NCBI RefSeq assembly: GCF_001298445.1
Contig: NZ_CP012036.1
Span: forward strand, 1,925,263-1,989,262
Direction: 5' to 3'
Length of the DNA: 64,000 nt
DNA from: Nostoc piscinale CENA21
GTDB taxonomy: Bacteria > Cyanobacteriota > Cyanobacteriia > Cyanobacteriales > Nostocaceae
Every line of letters starts with the position of its first letter. The stretch's first letter is position 1. The position numbers and the translations under genes were made by a program. The notes under the pieces were generated by a model. The model saw nothing but the letters and a program-made list of their open reading frames with translations. It made no database searches and had not been told where the DNA came from. Below, piece by piece: positions 48,475-57,449 of this stretch.

Positions 48475-48999
48475 TTACTCAGGAATATTAAATGATAGCT
48501 CTTGAGGTTCTGTGACATCGACATCACGTTCCCAGCCTTCATTTTGCAAGGTGAGCATTTGAATAGCGATCGCATTAGCGTTGGCATCTAGTTCTGGCAG
48601 GGCTTGGTATTCTGATACCCAACAGCGATAAATTTTATAAGCGATCGCTAACTGTCCAGCTTCGTTGTAGACTTCAATAATGATGTCTTTGCGAAAATCA
48701 CGCAGAGATACTTCTGCCCCCAATCCAGCCCCATAACTCCAGACTTTGTTAGCCCATCGTTCAAACTCTACATCATGGGTAACTCCTCTCTCCAGTGCGA
48801 TCGGGTCATACTTTGTTTGGCCAGGCGATTTGATGACTGTGCTGGGCAAACCTCCTTCCCGATGTTCAATTACTTCTGTTGTGCGCTTGAGCATTCCCAC
48901 TTTGCTCACTCCGGCAACATAGCGACCATCCCATTTGACCCGAAACTTAAAATTCTTGTAAGGGTCAAGACGACCAGCATTGACACTAAATTGAACCAT
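48475..48999 (-). CDS. CIS inner tube protein (Hcp/gp19-like)
   Basis: A 174-residue T4 gp19/Hcp-type tube protein. It has DPYKNFKFRVKWDGRYVAGV near the N-terminus, VGMLKRTTEVIEHREGG, and the C-terminal ALPELDANANAIAIQMLTLQ segment, the classic tube signature. Hexamers of it stack into the needle expelled on contraction. Only one tube gene is present, whereas Afp/PVC loci have several. It is 28 bp downstream of the sheath gene. Confidence 0.93.
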   Translation of the reverse strand: MVQFSVNAGRLDPYKNFKFRVKWDGRYVAGVSKVGMLKRTTEVIEHREGGLPSTVIKSPGQTKYDPIALERGVTHDVEFERWANKVWSYGAGLGAEVSLRDFRKDIIIEVYNEAGQLAIAYKIYRCWVSEYQALPELDANANAIAIQMLTLQNEGWERDVDVTEPQELSFNIPE

Positions 49000-49027
49000 A
49001 GTTGTCTCCTGATGCCACTCTGCAAAT

Positions 49028-51604
49028 TTAAACTTGAATTTGACCAGCTAATTGTTGAATTTTGATAATGACGAATTCAGCCGGTTTGAGTGGTGCGAAA
49101 CCGACGACAATGTTGACAATACCGAGATTGATATCGTTTTGGGTGGTGGTTTCTTTATCACACTTCACTAAGTAAGCTTCTCGTGGCGATTTGCCCTGGA
49201 ATGCACCTTGACGAAACAGGTTTTGCATAAATGCTCCTACATTCAGGCGAATTTGTGACCACAGGGGTTCGTCATTCGGTTCAAATACTACCCATTTCAG
49301 CCCCCGATATAAAGTTTCTTCGATAAAGAGTGCCACTCGCACTACGGGAATATACTTCCATTCTGAGGCTTGCTGATCAGCACCGTTGAGTGTCCGCGCT
49401 CCCCAACATATACTGCCATAGACAGGAAATGTGCGTAAGCAATTAATGCCTAGGGGATTGAGTACACCATTTTCTTGATCGGTCAAGGCAATTTCTAATT
49501 TGGCAACATTGCGGAGTGTGGCATCTGTTCCGGCTGGGGCTTTCCATACGCCACGAGTGCTGTCTGTACGGGCAAATAATCCGGCGATCGTGCCACTTGC
49601 TCCGACTGAGCGCAGTTTGAAGTTGTTTAACGGGTCAGGGATGTAGACACGGGGAAAATAAAGGGCGGCGTTCTTGTTTCGCAATGTGGCATGGCGGTCT
49701 AGCCAGTTATTAATTTCTGCTACTTCATCAATATTTGGGGGAGTATCCATGATGAAGAAGGCACGTCTTTGTTGGCAGTAGTTGTTGGCAACGGTCATGA
49801 CTGCTACCCCTTCGGTCTCTGTAGCACTGTCACCAGCTAGAACTGCTGCACGCGGTATACAGAGGATATTGAACAAATCGACATCTTCCAGGGCATAAAT
49901 TCCGGCTTTGGCATTGGGATCACCACCACCCATCAAGGCATTGCCATCGGCGGGATTGCCATCTGCCCCACCGCTCAGTTCATAGCTCTGCACATTTACC
50001 TGGGCATTGGTGGCATCAAGCAACAATTGTGTGACAGTTATGTTGTCCACTGTCCCAGCCGTGAAGGTGATGGTATCACTTGTATCTGGGATGATGAGCA
50101 AGCGATTTTCGCCTGCTTCATAGCTGGCAACTCGCGTCCCTGTAAAGGCAGAACTACTACCAGGATCAGCATTGCGGATGGCTGTTTGCAGTTGGGTGGC
50201 GATCGCACTTAAGTCATTGGCTGCGGTCGTGATTGTGGCGGTATGAGGCCCTAACCCACCAATGGCCAAATTTACGGTTGCACTGGCGGCTACTGCGGGA
50301 ATTGGTGCTATTTCATTTGACACAAAGGCCGTGATGGCAGTTGCAGTACCAGCATTTAATCCTAAGTCATCAACTGTGGTCTCTGTTCCTTCTTGGCTGA
50401 AGCTAACGCTGGTTTCCGGTAAACCTGACAAGACAATTAAATGTTGACTACCTGCATCAGTGTAAGTAACTACACGGGCATTAGCAAAAGCATCCGCTTC
50501 GGCTGGTAACACGGCGGGGTTGCCTGCGGCTGCTCGAATTTGGCTTTCTAACTCTGTTCTTGCGGCTGCTAAGTCTGCCATGTCGCCTAGGCTCAGAGTT
50601 ACTGTACTGCTGCCTATTGTTACTTGCAATTGTCCAGCCGCAACAGGAAAAGCCCCGCTTAAATCTTCAGATAACACTCCTTGTAAACTAGTCCCATTGG
50701 CTAAACCTAGACTGCTGAGGGTGCTGGCATCTGTGGCGGCACTAAAAGTAACTTGTGAATTTGCGGCTACAGGCCCGGCTAAGATGCGTAAGCGGTTGTC
50801 TACTACTGAAACTGTGGCTTGGGCAAATGCTTTGAGTTCTGGTCTAGCGCCTCTAATGGCAGACTCCAGCAATTGACGTGCCTGTGTTAGCGATGTTGGA
50901 ACAGAGGCTAATCTGGCGATACCTTGTCCGACTGTGCCGATGGTAACGGAGATTTCTGGGTTAGTGTTAGTAATTGTGGGAAAAGGATTTAATACTCCAG
51001 ATAGTGTCCCTGTAGGTAGTGGACGCTGAGTTCCAGTTGCAGTGACACGAACTAGTTTTGAGCCAGCGAATTCATCGTTAACAATCGTCCGCACAAAGTT
51101 TGTATCGACTGGATTCATCGATAGATTGCGGAAGGTTTCTGATTGTTGAATGACTTCCTCTCCATTTCTGAGTTCGACCAGAATCACGGTCATATTAAAG
51201 CGATCGCCAGATGTAGGAGTGGGATAATCGATATTGATTCTCAAGCGATCGCCCCAACGACCAGGATTACTAAAGTTAAAACGGCCTGCTTCAACAGTCA
51301 GTGCTGTTTGAATTGTTGTACTTGCTGCTACAGCACCAGCACCTGCCACACGCACCACCCAAGCTTCAGTCCCTCCATTCAGGAAAAATTGCTGGATGGC
51401 ATAACTTGCTTCACTTCTACTATCTAAACCACCAAATTCTCGTGCAAAATCGCCAAAGTTAAATACCCGAACCGGCCGATTTAATAAACCTCTCTCAAAA
51501 GTGTCTACAAAAGCAGCGATCGATGTAGCAACTCCTGTTATTGTGCGAACACCACTAGAAATTTCTTCAATATAAATTCCCGGATAAGTTGGTGTGACTG
51601 CCAT
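49028..51604 (-). CDS. Contractile tail sheath protein with inserted repeat domains
   Basis: First gene of the locus, 858 residues, about twice the usual sheath length. The N-terminus (YPGIYIEEISSGVRTITGVA, then AREFGGLDSRSEASYAIQQF) and the C-terminal ~290 residues (YFPRVYIPDPLNNF; WKYIPVVRVALFIEETLYRG; VGFAPLKPAEFVIIKI) are standard sheath core. Between about 215 and 545 lie three copies of a ~95-residue beta module, each ending in a SLGL- or DLGL-like turn. They probably decorate the outside of the sheath. A related module occurs in the tail protein I-like gene. GGGAG about 9 nt before the ATG is a good ribosome site. Confidence 0.92.
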   Translation of the reverse strand: MAVTPTYPGIYIEEISSGVRTITGVATSIAAFVDTFERGLLNRPVRVFNFGDFAREFGGLDSRSEASYAIQQFFLNGGTEAWVVRVAGAGAVAASTTIQTALTVEAGRFNFSNPGRWGDRLRINIDYPTPTSGDRFNMTVILVELRNGEEVIQQSETFRNLSMNPVDTNFVRTIVNDEFAGSKLVRVTATGTQRPLPTGTLSGVLNPFPTITNTNPEISVTIGTVGQGIARLASVPTSLTQARQLLESAIRGARPELKAFAQATVSVVDNRLRILAGPVAANSQVTFSAATDASTLSSLGLANGTSLQGVLSEDLSGAFPVAAGQLQVTIGSSTVTLSLGDMADLAAARTELESQIRAAAGNPAVLPAEADAFANARVVTYTDAGSQHLIVLSGLPETSVSFSQEGTETTVDDLGLNAGTATAITAFVSNEIAPIPAVAASATVNLAIGGLGPHTATITTAANDLSAIATQLQTAIRNADPGSSSAFTGTRVASYEAGENRLLIIPDTSDTITFTAGTVDNITVTQLLLDATNAQVNVQSYELSGGADGNPADGNALMGGGDPNAKAGIYALEDVDLFNILCIPRAAVLAGDSATETEGVAVMTVANNYCQQRRAFFIMDTPPNIDEVAEINNWLDRHATLRNKNAALYFPRVYIPDPLNNFKLRSVGASGTIAGLFARTDSTRGVWKAPAGTDATLRNVAKLEIALTDQENGVLNPLGINCLRTFPVYGSICWGARTLNGADQQASEWKYIPVVRVALFIEETLYRGLKWVVFEPNDEPLWSQIRLNVGAFMQNLFRQGAFQGKSPREAYLVKCDKETTTQNDINLGIVNIVVGFAPLKPAEFVIIKIQQLAGQIQV

Positions 51605-52167
51605 GATAAATATCTCCCAAAAATTGTGGAGTTTAAGTCAAAGCACTGCGAACTTCAAGGCTTACCTTCTAACAATTTTTTTTACTTTGTTTGTCTATCA
51701 GGGCAACCGCATCATGTTAGAGGCTGTTTGTAAACTATTATTAAGTAGTTAAAGAAGATTTTGCAAGACGTTTCAACATTAAACGAATTATAACTGGGTA
51801 AATTATAGATTCGCTCATTTTGTTTTGAGTCTCAAAAAGTAAATTCAGCAGTAAATACTGATTTTAGTTGATGGTCAATTTTGGTTTTGATCAAGAGTAA
51901 TTTAGATGCGATCACCCTGGTATTTTTGTACACTAGAGTCTTAAATACTATATATAGGTTTAGTAATGACTTTTGATAAATTTAAAAAAAATTAGTCTTT
52001 TTTCACCCATCGTTACCATCTGAACCAGAAACGTTGAATGTTGATATAAAACTTTACATCAACATTCAACGTTTCTGTAATTAATTTTATGCCTAATTAA
52101 ATTACTAAAAACTCTTAAAATCCAAAATTAATTTAACAGGAATAAATCCAAAATTTAAATTCAATAA
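51605..52167. other. 563-bp gap upstream of the CIS locus
   Basis: AT-rich region that must hold the CIS promoter, since nothing else precedes the sheath gene. It includes a long A/T stretch near 51970-52000 and the strong hairpin at 52026-52077. No ORF was seen and no promoter can be pinned down by eye. Confidence 0.5.
52026..52077. terminator. Perfect 20-bp hairpin between WD40 gene and CIS
   Basis: Arms 52026-52045 and 52058-52077 are exact reverse complements (CAGAAACGTTGAATG...), with a 12-nt loop. It lies ~90 bp after the stop of the WD40-protease gene on the minus strand and ~420 bp before the CIS start, so it may insulate the CIS from read-through. No T tract follows directly. Confidence 0.6.
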
Positions 52168-53850
52168 CTACTCAGATAAGCGCCAAATTTTGATAGTAGC
52201 GTCATAACTACCACTAGCTAAAGTTTTGCCATCTGGGCTAAAGGCGACTGAATTAACCTGATCAGAATGACCATTGAGAGTAGTGATTTCTTGCCCTGTG
52301 GCTATATTCCAGATTTTGATAGTGTTGTCCTTACTACCACTAGCTAGAGTTCTGCCATCTGGACTAAAGGCGACTGAATTAACCGAATGGGAATGACCAT
52401 TGAGAGTAGTGATTTCTTGCCCTGTGGCTATATTCCAGATTTTGATAGTTGCATCATCACTACCACTAGCTAAAGTTCTACCATTTGGGCTAAACGCAAC
52501 TGAATTAACTGAAGAAGAATGACCATTAAAAGTAGTGATTTCTTGTCCTGTGGCGATATTCCAGATTTTGATATTCTCAGTCTTGCGCCAACTACCAATA
52601 CCACTAGCTAAAGTTTTGCCATCTGGACTAAACGCGACTGAATTAACCAGATCAGGATGAACGTTGAGGGTGCGAATTACTTCCCCAGTAGCAACATTCC
52701 AGATTTTGATAGTCTCGTCACTACCACTAGCTAAAATTTTGCCATCTGGACTAAACGCGACTGAATCCACTCCATTAGAATTACCGTTAAGAGTACGAAT
52801 TTCTTGCTCTGTGACAACACTCCAGATTTTGATAGTCTTGTCATTGACACCACTACCACTAGCTAAAGTCCTACCATCTGGACTAAAAGCAACTGATTTA
52901 ACTGAAGAAGAATGACCATTGAAGGTATGAATGAATCGCCCATTGGCGAGATTCCAAATTTTGATAGTTGCATCATCACTACCACTAGCTAAAGTCCTAC
53001 CATCTGGGCTAATGGCAACTGATTTAACGTTTCCTTCATTATGTGAAAGACCCAACAAATCAATTTCTTTCTGCTGGGAATGTCCAGTCAGAGTCTGCGC
53101 CAGAGTAAACTTAGCGGCTGGTTTTACAGATGGAGAAGTGAAAACTAGTGGTGGAGGGAATGACGAATTTCTTGGCTTTGGTGCTGGTGCAGTTGCCATC
53201 CTTTCCGCAGATGGCGCAAGACTTAAATAAGTTTTCAACGGAATCCCATAGACAGTAGTAGCATTAGTATCTGGGCGAGTTGAGGCGCGTCCGTGAATCC
53301 CGACTAATTTACCCTGCTCATCGAGTATCGGCCCGCCACTCATTCCCGGCAAACCCCCTACATAATAAACAAAGGTATAACCATCTTTTGGGTTTGTTAA
53401 TCGGCTCGATATTGCACCCCTGAGAAAACTTATATCAGATGTTCCTTGGGGATAACCTGCTACAGAAATATTTGTCCCTAATGTTACTTGGTCAGAATTT
53501 CCTTTTTCAGCAACGCGGTAATTTTGGTTACTTGTAAACTGAAATTCAGCTAAATCAACGCCGCGAAATTGTTTTACTTGGTTGTGGTTGAAAGTGTATT
53601 TTCTGCCGTCTGGTGTCTGTATTGTGTAGTTACCTGGGAGTTGTACTACGTGCCAATTAGTGACAACAGTATAAACATTGTTTTGTTGCTCAATAATTAC
53701 GCCAGAGCCAGTATTTGTGCCATCAATGCGGACTGTAATTTGTTGAGCAATATCAGCAACTTCTTGTGGTGTTAATGCTGTGGCTACTGGCTGCACTATG
53801 ACAATTGCTGTACCCAATAATAATGCCGAAAGTCCAGCAGCCAACCTCAT
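52168..53850 (-). CDS. Trypsin-like protease fused to seven-bladed WD40 propeller
   Basis: A 560-residue secreted or periplasmic protein with signal peptide (MRLAAGLSALLLGTAIVIVQ), trypsin-like triad (TNWHVV, RGVDLAEF, GMSGGPIL), a Pro-rich linker, and seven WD40 repeats ending KIWRLSE. Several blades carry small insertions (ASGSGVNDKT; ASGIGSWRKTEN). It is the last gene of the second cassette. It matches the frameshifted gene at 8909-10451 better than its own neighbour (QFRGVDL, GNYT), which shows the cassettes duplicated as units. It lies just upstream of the CIS promoter region. Confidence 0.9.
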   Translation of the reverse strand: MRLAAGLSALLLGTAIVIVQPVATALTPQEVADIAQQITVRIDGTNTGSGVIIEQQNNVYTVVTNWHVVQLPGNYTIQTPDGRKYTFNHNQVKQFRGVDLAEFQFTSNQNYRVAEKGNSDQVTLGTNISVAGYPQGTSDISFLRGAISSRLTNPKDGYTFVYYVGGLPGMSGGPILDEQGKLVGIHGRASTRPDTNATTVYGIPLKTYLSLAPSAERMATAPAPKPRNSSFPPPLVFTSPSVKPAAKFTLAQTLTGHSQQKEIDLLGLSHNEGNVKSVAISPDGRTLASGSDDATIKIWNLANGRFIHTFNGHSSSVKSVAFSPDGRTLASGSGVNDKTIKIWSVVTEQEIRTLNGNSNGVDSVAFSPDGKILASGSDETIKIWNVATGEVIRTLNVHPDLVNSVAFSPDGKTLASGIGSWRKTENIKIWNIATGQEITTFNGHSSSVNSVAFSPNGRTLASGSDDATIKIWNIATGQEITTLNGHSHSVNSVAFSPDGRTLASGSKDNTIKIWNIATGQEITTLNGHSDQVNSVAFSPDGKTLASGSYDATIKIWRLSE

Positions 53851-53909
53851 AATTGATTCTCCTGATGATTTTTTAATACTTCTTTTCTAATCGGTACAGC
53901 CATACGAGA
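53847..53909 (-). pseudogene. C-terminal relic of the single-domain protease (second cassette)
   Basis: The minus strand reads SRMAVPIRKEVLKNHQENQL then a stop overlapping the WD40-protease ATG. It matches the end of the protease at 55603-56394 and parallels the relic at 10448-10510. Confidence 0.8.
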
Positions 53910-54007
53910 GTAAATGTAATTGATTCTCTGTATAATTAAATTATTAAAAGTTATTAAAATACAAAGTTAATTTAAACAAAATAACATCAAAAATTTAAAT
54001 TAAATAA

Positions 54008-55606
54008 CTACTCAGACAAGCGCCAAATTTTTATAGTTGCGTCCCGACTACCACTAGCTAAAGTCTTGCCATTTGGGCTAAATGCGACTGATTCAATAAG
54101 ATCAGAATCACCATTAAGGGTAATAATTTCTTGGCCAGTGGAAACATTCCATAATTTGATAGTCGCGTCCCAACTACCACTAGCTAAAGTTTTGCCATCT
54201 GGACTAAAGGCGATTGACTTAACCCAATTAGAATGACCTTTGAGGGTAATAATTTCTTGACCAGCGGCGACATTCCATATTTTGATAGTTCTAAAATTAC
54301 CACTAGCTAAAATCTTACCATCTGAGCTAAACGCTACTGACATAACCCCACTAGAATGACCTTTGAGAGTAGTAATTTCTTGACCATTGGCGACATTCCA
54401 TATTTTGATATTGTTATTATCACCACTACCACGAGCTAAGGTTTTGCCATCTGGGCTAAACGCTACTGAATCAATCCAATGAGAATGACCATTGAGTGTC
54501 CGAATTTCTTGCCCAGTAGCAACATTCCAGATTTTGATAGTCTCATCATAACTACCACTAGCTAATGTTTTACCGTCTGGACTGAAGGTGACTGATTTAA
54601 CCCAGTTAGAATGACCATTGAGTGTACGAATTTCTTGACCAGTAGCGACATTCCAGATTTTGATAGTCTTGTCATGACTACCACTAGCTAATGTTTTACC
54701 GTCTGGACTAAATGCGACTGAATAAACATCCTTAGAATGACCATTGAGTGTACGAATTTCTTGACCAGTAGCGACATTCCAGATTTTGATAGTCTTGTCA
54801 TGACTACCACTAGCTAATGTTTTACCATCTGGACTAAATGCAACTGAAGTAACAACTCCTTCTATCGAATCATCATAATCAACTTTTGTAGAATGTCCTC
54901 TCAGCGTTTTCAGCACAGAAAATTTAGTAGAGGCGTTGTTGATATTTATAGATGGTGCAAGACTCAAATAAGTCTTCAAAGGAATCCCAAACACCGCAGT
55001 AGCATTTGTATCTGGACGAGTTCCAGAACGTCCGTGAATACCAATTAATTTTCCCTGTTCATCTAATATTGGCCCGCCACTCATACCGGGAAAAGCATTG
55101 ACTGTGTAAACTAAAGCATAACCATCTTTGGGCTTTTGTATAAAACCCGCAATTTGTCCAGGTAAAGCTTGAAAAGTTCGTTCTGGAATACCAGGGATGC
55201 CGTCGGGATAACCGGCGACATAAACAGTTTTACCTCCGGTAATTTGCTCAGAATTTCCCTTTTCTGCAACACGATAATTTTGATTACTGGTAAATTCAAA
55301 TACTGCCAAATCAACGCCTGGTAATCGCTTTATTTGGCTGTGGTTGATAGTGTATTTTTTACCATCTGCTGTTTGAACTGTGTAACTACCTTTTACTTGC
55401 ATAACGTGCCAGTTTGTGACAACGGTATAAGTATTATCTTTATGCTCAATAATTACTCCAGAACCAGTATTAGTACCATCAATACGGACTGTAATTTGTT
55501 CAGCAATGGGATAAATTTCTGAGGGTGTCAATGCTGTAGCAACTGGTTGCACTATGACAATTGCTGTACCTAAGAATAGTGCTGTCACTACACCAGCAAC
55601 TCTCAT
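54008..55606 (-). CDS. Trypsin-like protease fused to seven-bladed WD40 propeller
   Basis: A 532-residue paralogue of the gene at 10610-12247. It has a signal peptide (VVTALFLGTAIVIVQPVATA), then the triad (TNWHVM, PGVDLAVF, GMSGGPIL), a very short linker, and seven WD40 repeats, of which the first two are nearly identical. One loop differs from the other copies (GYPDGIPGIPERTFQALPGQ in place of the QGTSDI segment). Its ATG overlaps the upstream protease's stop as ATGA, so the free protease and the fusion are translated in step. Confidence 0.9.
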   Translation of the reverse strand: MRVAGVVTALFLGTAIVIVQPVATALTPSEIYPIAEQITVRIDGTNTGSGVIIEHKDNTYTVVTNWHVMQVKGSYTVQTADGKKYTINHSQIKRLPGVDLAVFEFTSNQNYRVAEKGNSEQITGGKTVYVAGYPDGIPGIPERTFQALPGQIAGFIQKPKDGYALVYTVNAFPGMSGGPILDEQGKLIGIHGRSGTRPDTNATAVFGIPLKTYLSLAPSININNASTKFSVLKTLRGHSTKVDYDDSIEGVVTSVAFSPDGKTLASGSHDKTIKIWNVATGQEIRTLNGHSKDVYSVAFSPDGKTLASGSHDKTIKIWNVATGQEIRTLNGHSNWVKSVTFSPDGKTLASGSYDETIKIWNVATGQEIRTLNGHSHWIDSVAFSPDGKTLARGSGDNNNIKIWNVANGQEITTLKGHSSGVMSVAFSSDGKILASGNFRTIKIWNVAAGQEIITLKGHSNWVKSIAFSPDGKTLASGSWDATIKLWNVSTGQEIITLNGDSDLIESVAFSPNGKTLASGSRDATIKIWRLSE

Positions 55607-56394
55607 GATTGATTCTCCTGATGATTTTGCAATACTTCTTTTCTAATCGGTATAGCCATACTAGATTGTGTAATTAGTTCTTGCAAATGGGCTTCTGGTT
55701 GAGAACCATCTTGATAAACTTCTGGTGTATTCCAAATTGGGTCTTTATGTAAGCTATTGATCCCCACTACTTCACCATATATATTCAGCAATGGTGCGCC
55801 ACTCATACCTTTACGCACATCATTGGTGTAGCCAATCTGGTAGCCTTGTTCTAATGCTTTTTCTAGCAATAGGGTGATTTTGCCAGAGGTAAAGACAAAC
55901 TGATGAACAGTTAAACCTGATGTAAATCCACCCACAAAAACCTCATCCCCAACTTGCAAGCTAGATACATAGTTAATGTTAGCCACAGAATAAACTATAT
56001 CGGGACTACGAAACTGCAACACCGCTAAATCATCCTGCTGAAACTTGGCAACCTGCAACACAAAAGCTTGATATAAACGCCCATCTGGGGTTTGAATTTG
56101 ATAGGGTGGTTTAGCAGACCTCAAGACGTGAGCATTGGTAATTACCGTATAAATTTGACCTTGGCGTTGCAGTATAGTTCCTGAGCCTAGTAACTCTTGT
56201 GCAGAAATTTTGACGGTGATAGTCTGAGCTAATTTTTGCAATTGCTCGACAGAAAGAGGAGTGGGCGATCGCTCCACTCTGCTAAACTTATCAGGAACAC
56301 TTTGCGGTTTTGAGAGTGCTAACTCAACACCACCAAGACAAATCATCAAGCACACCAGATAAACTATTCTACTTCTGAGCGATCGCCAGTTCAT
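55603..56394 (-). CDS. Secreted trypsin-like serine protease
   Basis: A 263-residue paralogue of the gene at 12284-13075. It has an N-terminal hydrophobic segment, then TNAHVLR, QQDDLAVL and RKGMSGAPL for the triad, and the full C-terminus IPIRKEVLQNHQENQS. Near its middle it is shorter than the paralogue by a few residues (SGLTVHQFVF versus NLATQKQSTLTKTQFVF). The ATGA overlap with the WD40 fusion looks like the ancestral arrangement, since relics of it precede the other fusions. Confidence 0.88.
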   Translation of the reverse strand: MNWRSLRSRIVYLVCLMICLGGVELALSKPQSVPDKFSRVERSPTPLSVEQLQKLAQTITVKISAQELLGSGTILQRQGQIYTVITNAHVLRSAKPPYQIQTPDGRLYQAFVLQVAKFQQDDLAVLQFRSPDIVYSVANINYVSSLQVGDEVFVGGFTSGLTVHQFVFTSGKITLLLEKALEQGYQIGYTNDVRKGMSGAPLLNIYGEVVGINSLHKDPIWNTPEVYQDGSQPEAHLQELITQSSMAIPIRKEVLQNHQENQS

Positions 56395-56450
56395 GTTAAA
56401 GTGACTTCCTTAAGAACCTGCAACTAAAAACGAGGTTCGACGGGTTATAT

Positions 56451-56667
56451 TTAGTTACTATTAGTGCTAGTAGTTGATTGACTACACTCTTCAGCATCTA
56501 AAAATTGCTTTACATCAAGATACAAATCACCTTGACTGTCGTAGGTAATTGCTTGACATCCACTTAAATTAATTGGTTTAGCCGCAGCACCACGACGGAA
56601 ATCAAGTATTCGTTTTAAAACTGCACCTGTATCAGTTCCAGGTTTGAGAGTATCTAGAAGAATTTTC
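56451..56667 (-). pseudogene. COP23-domain protein, 3' fragment cut by IS1
   Basis: The minus strand reads KILLDTLKPGTDTGAVLKRI ... INLSGCQAITYDSQGDLYLD ... and a stop at 56451. It matches the C-terminal third of the COP23 protein at 13082-13642 (LKPGTDTGRVL, NLSGCQAFTYDE). The N-terminal part and signal peptide are absent. The homology stops exactly where the IS1 end begins. Confidence 0.85.
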
Positions 56668-57449
56668 GGCGTTGCTGAATCACAAGATGAATTATGCGAT
56701 CGCTATATCCTCGCGGGGGCTTTGCTCCCGCATTGGAATACAACGATGCTGGAGATAATAAACTAACAATCTAATAGAGAGTTCCAGCATTTCTACTGAC
56801 TTAGAATAACAAAAAGTCTTTCTATGTAATCGGGCTAAATAATGTCTTAATCTGCTATTTTCACCTTCTACTCGTGTCATATAAGTTTTACACACAAGAT
56901 GGTCTTCTTGATTAATAAAACATGGATAAACCGGATAGCCATCCGTTACATAAAAATATGAGTTCCACGCTTTAATCCTCTGCCACAACTGTTGAAAAGT
57001 TTCTGAACTTCTATCTCCTAAAACCCATCCTAAAATCCCCGAAGTCTTGTGGTTGACTACACTCCATACCCAAATTTTGTTTTTTTTGACCCGACAAAAG
57101 TTTCTAATTCATCAATTTCAGTTATTTCAGGTATTTCAGCTGTTTCGGGATGTTCTGGTAACTGACCACCCATTTGTTTCACCCAATAAATTACTGTTGT
57201 ATGATGTACTTTTTTTACTCTTTCTATGGCACGGAAACCAGAACCATTAACATACATTTCTAAGCATTCTCGTTTAATTTCGTCACCATAACCCTTTTGA
57301 TTGTGATATTCAATAAATTGACGACCACAATCTGCACAAATGTAGTTTTGTTTACCTCTTTGTCTACCGTTCTTACGGATATGAGAGGAATTACAACGCG
57401 GACATTCCATGAAGATTCACCCTAATTCATATTCTCATTATGCAACGCC
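56668..57449 (-). mobile_element. IS1-family insertion sequence, 782 bp
   Basis: Ends carry imperfect ~25-bp inverted repeats starting GGCGTTGC (56668) and, inverted, at 57449 (20 of 25 positions match). It encodes a two-frame InsA/InsB' transposase on the minus strand. No target duplication is visible: flanks are GAATTTTC on the left and CACGCAAT on the right. The flanking genes are different and both truncated, so the element marks a rearrangement or deletion junction. Confidence 0.88.
56692..57410 (-). CDS. IS1-family transposase InsAB' (programmed -1 frameshift)
   Basis: Frame 1 (57410 down to 57057, 117 residues) is InsA-like, with a zinc finger (CPRCNSSH...CADCGRQF) and a helix-turn-helix. 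Frame 2 (to 56692) carries the rest of the DDE domain (WVWSVVNHKTSGILGW; TDGYPVY; RVEGENSRLRHYLARLHRKT). The frames meet at an A8C run (57069-57076), where zero frame reads SKKTKF and the -1 frame reads SKKNKIWVW. This is the typical IS1 slippery A-run, so the split is normal and the full protein is about 239 residues. The acidic triad appears intact (EIDELE, TDGYP, VEGEN), so the element may be active. Confidence 0.85.

Noticed and set aside
20603..51604. Prophage or remnant phage
   Set aside because: No capsid, portal, terminase, integrase, lysin or replication genes are present. The AAA+ ATPase, DUF4255 and DUF4157 genes are CIS hallmarks.
20603..51604. Type VI secretion system
   Set aside because: There is no TssJ/L/M membrane complex and no ClpV. 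The ATPase is Afp15-like and the sheath is a single phage-type protein, not a TssB/TssC pair.
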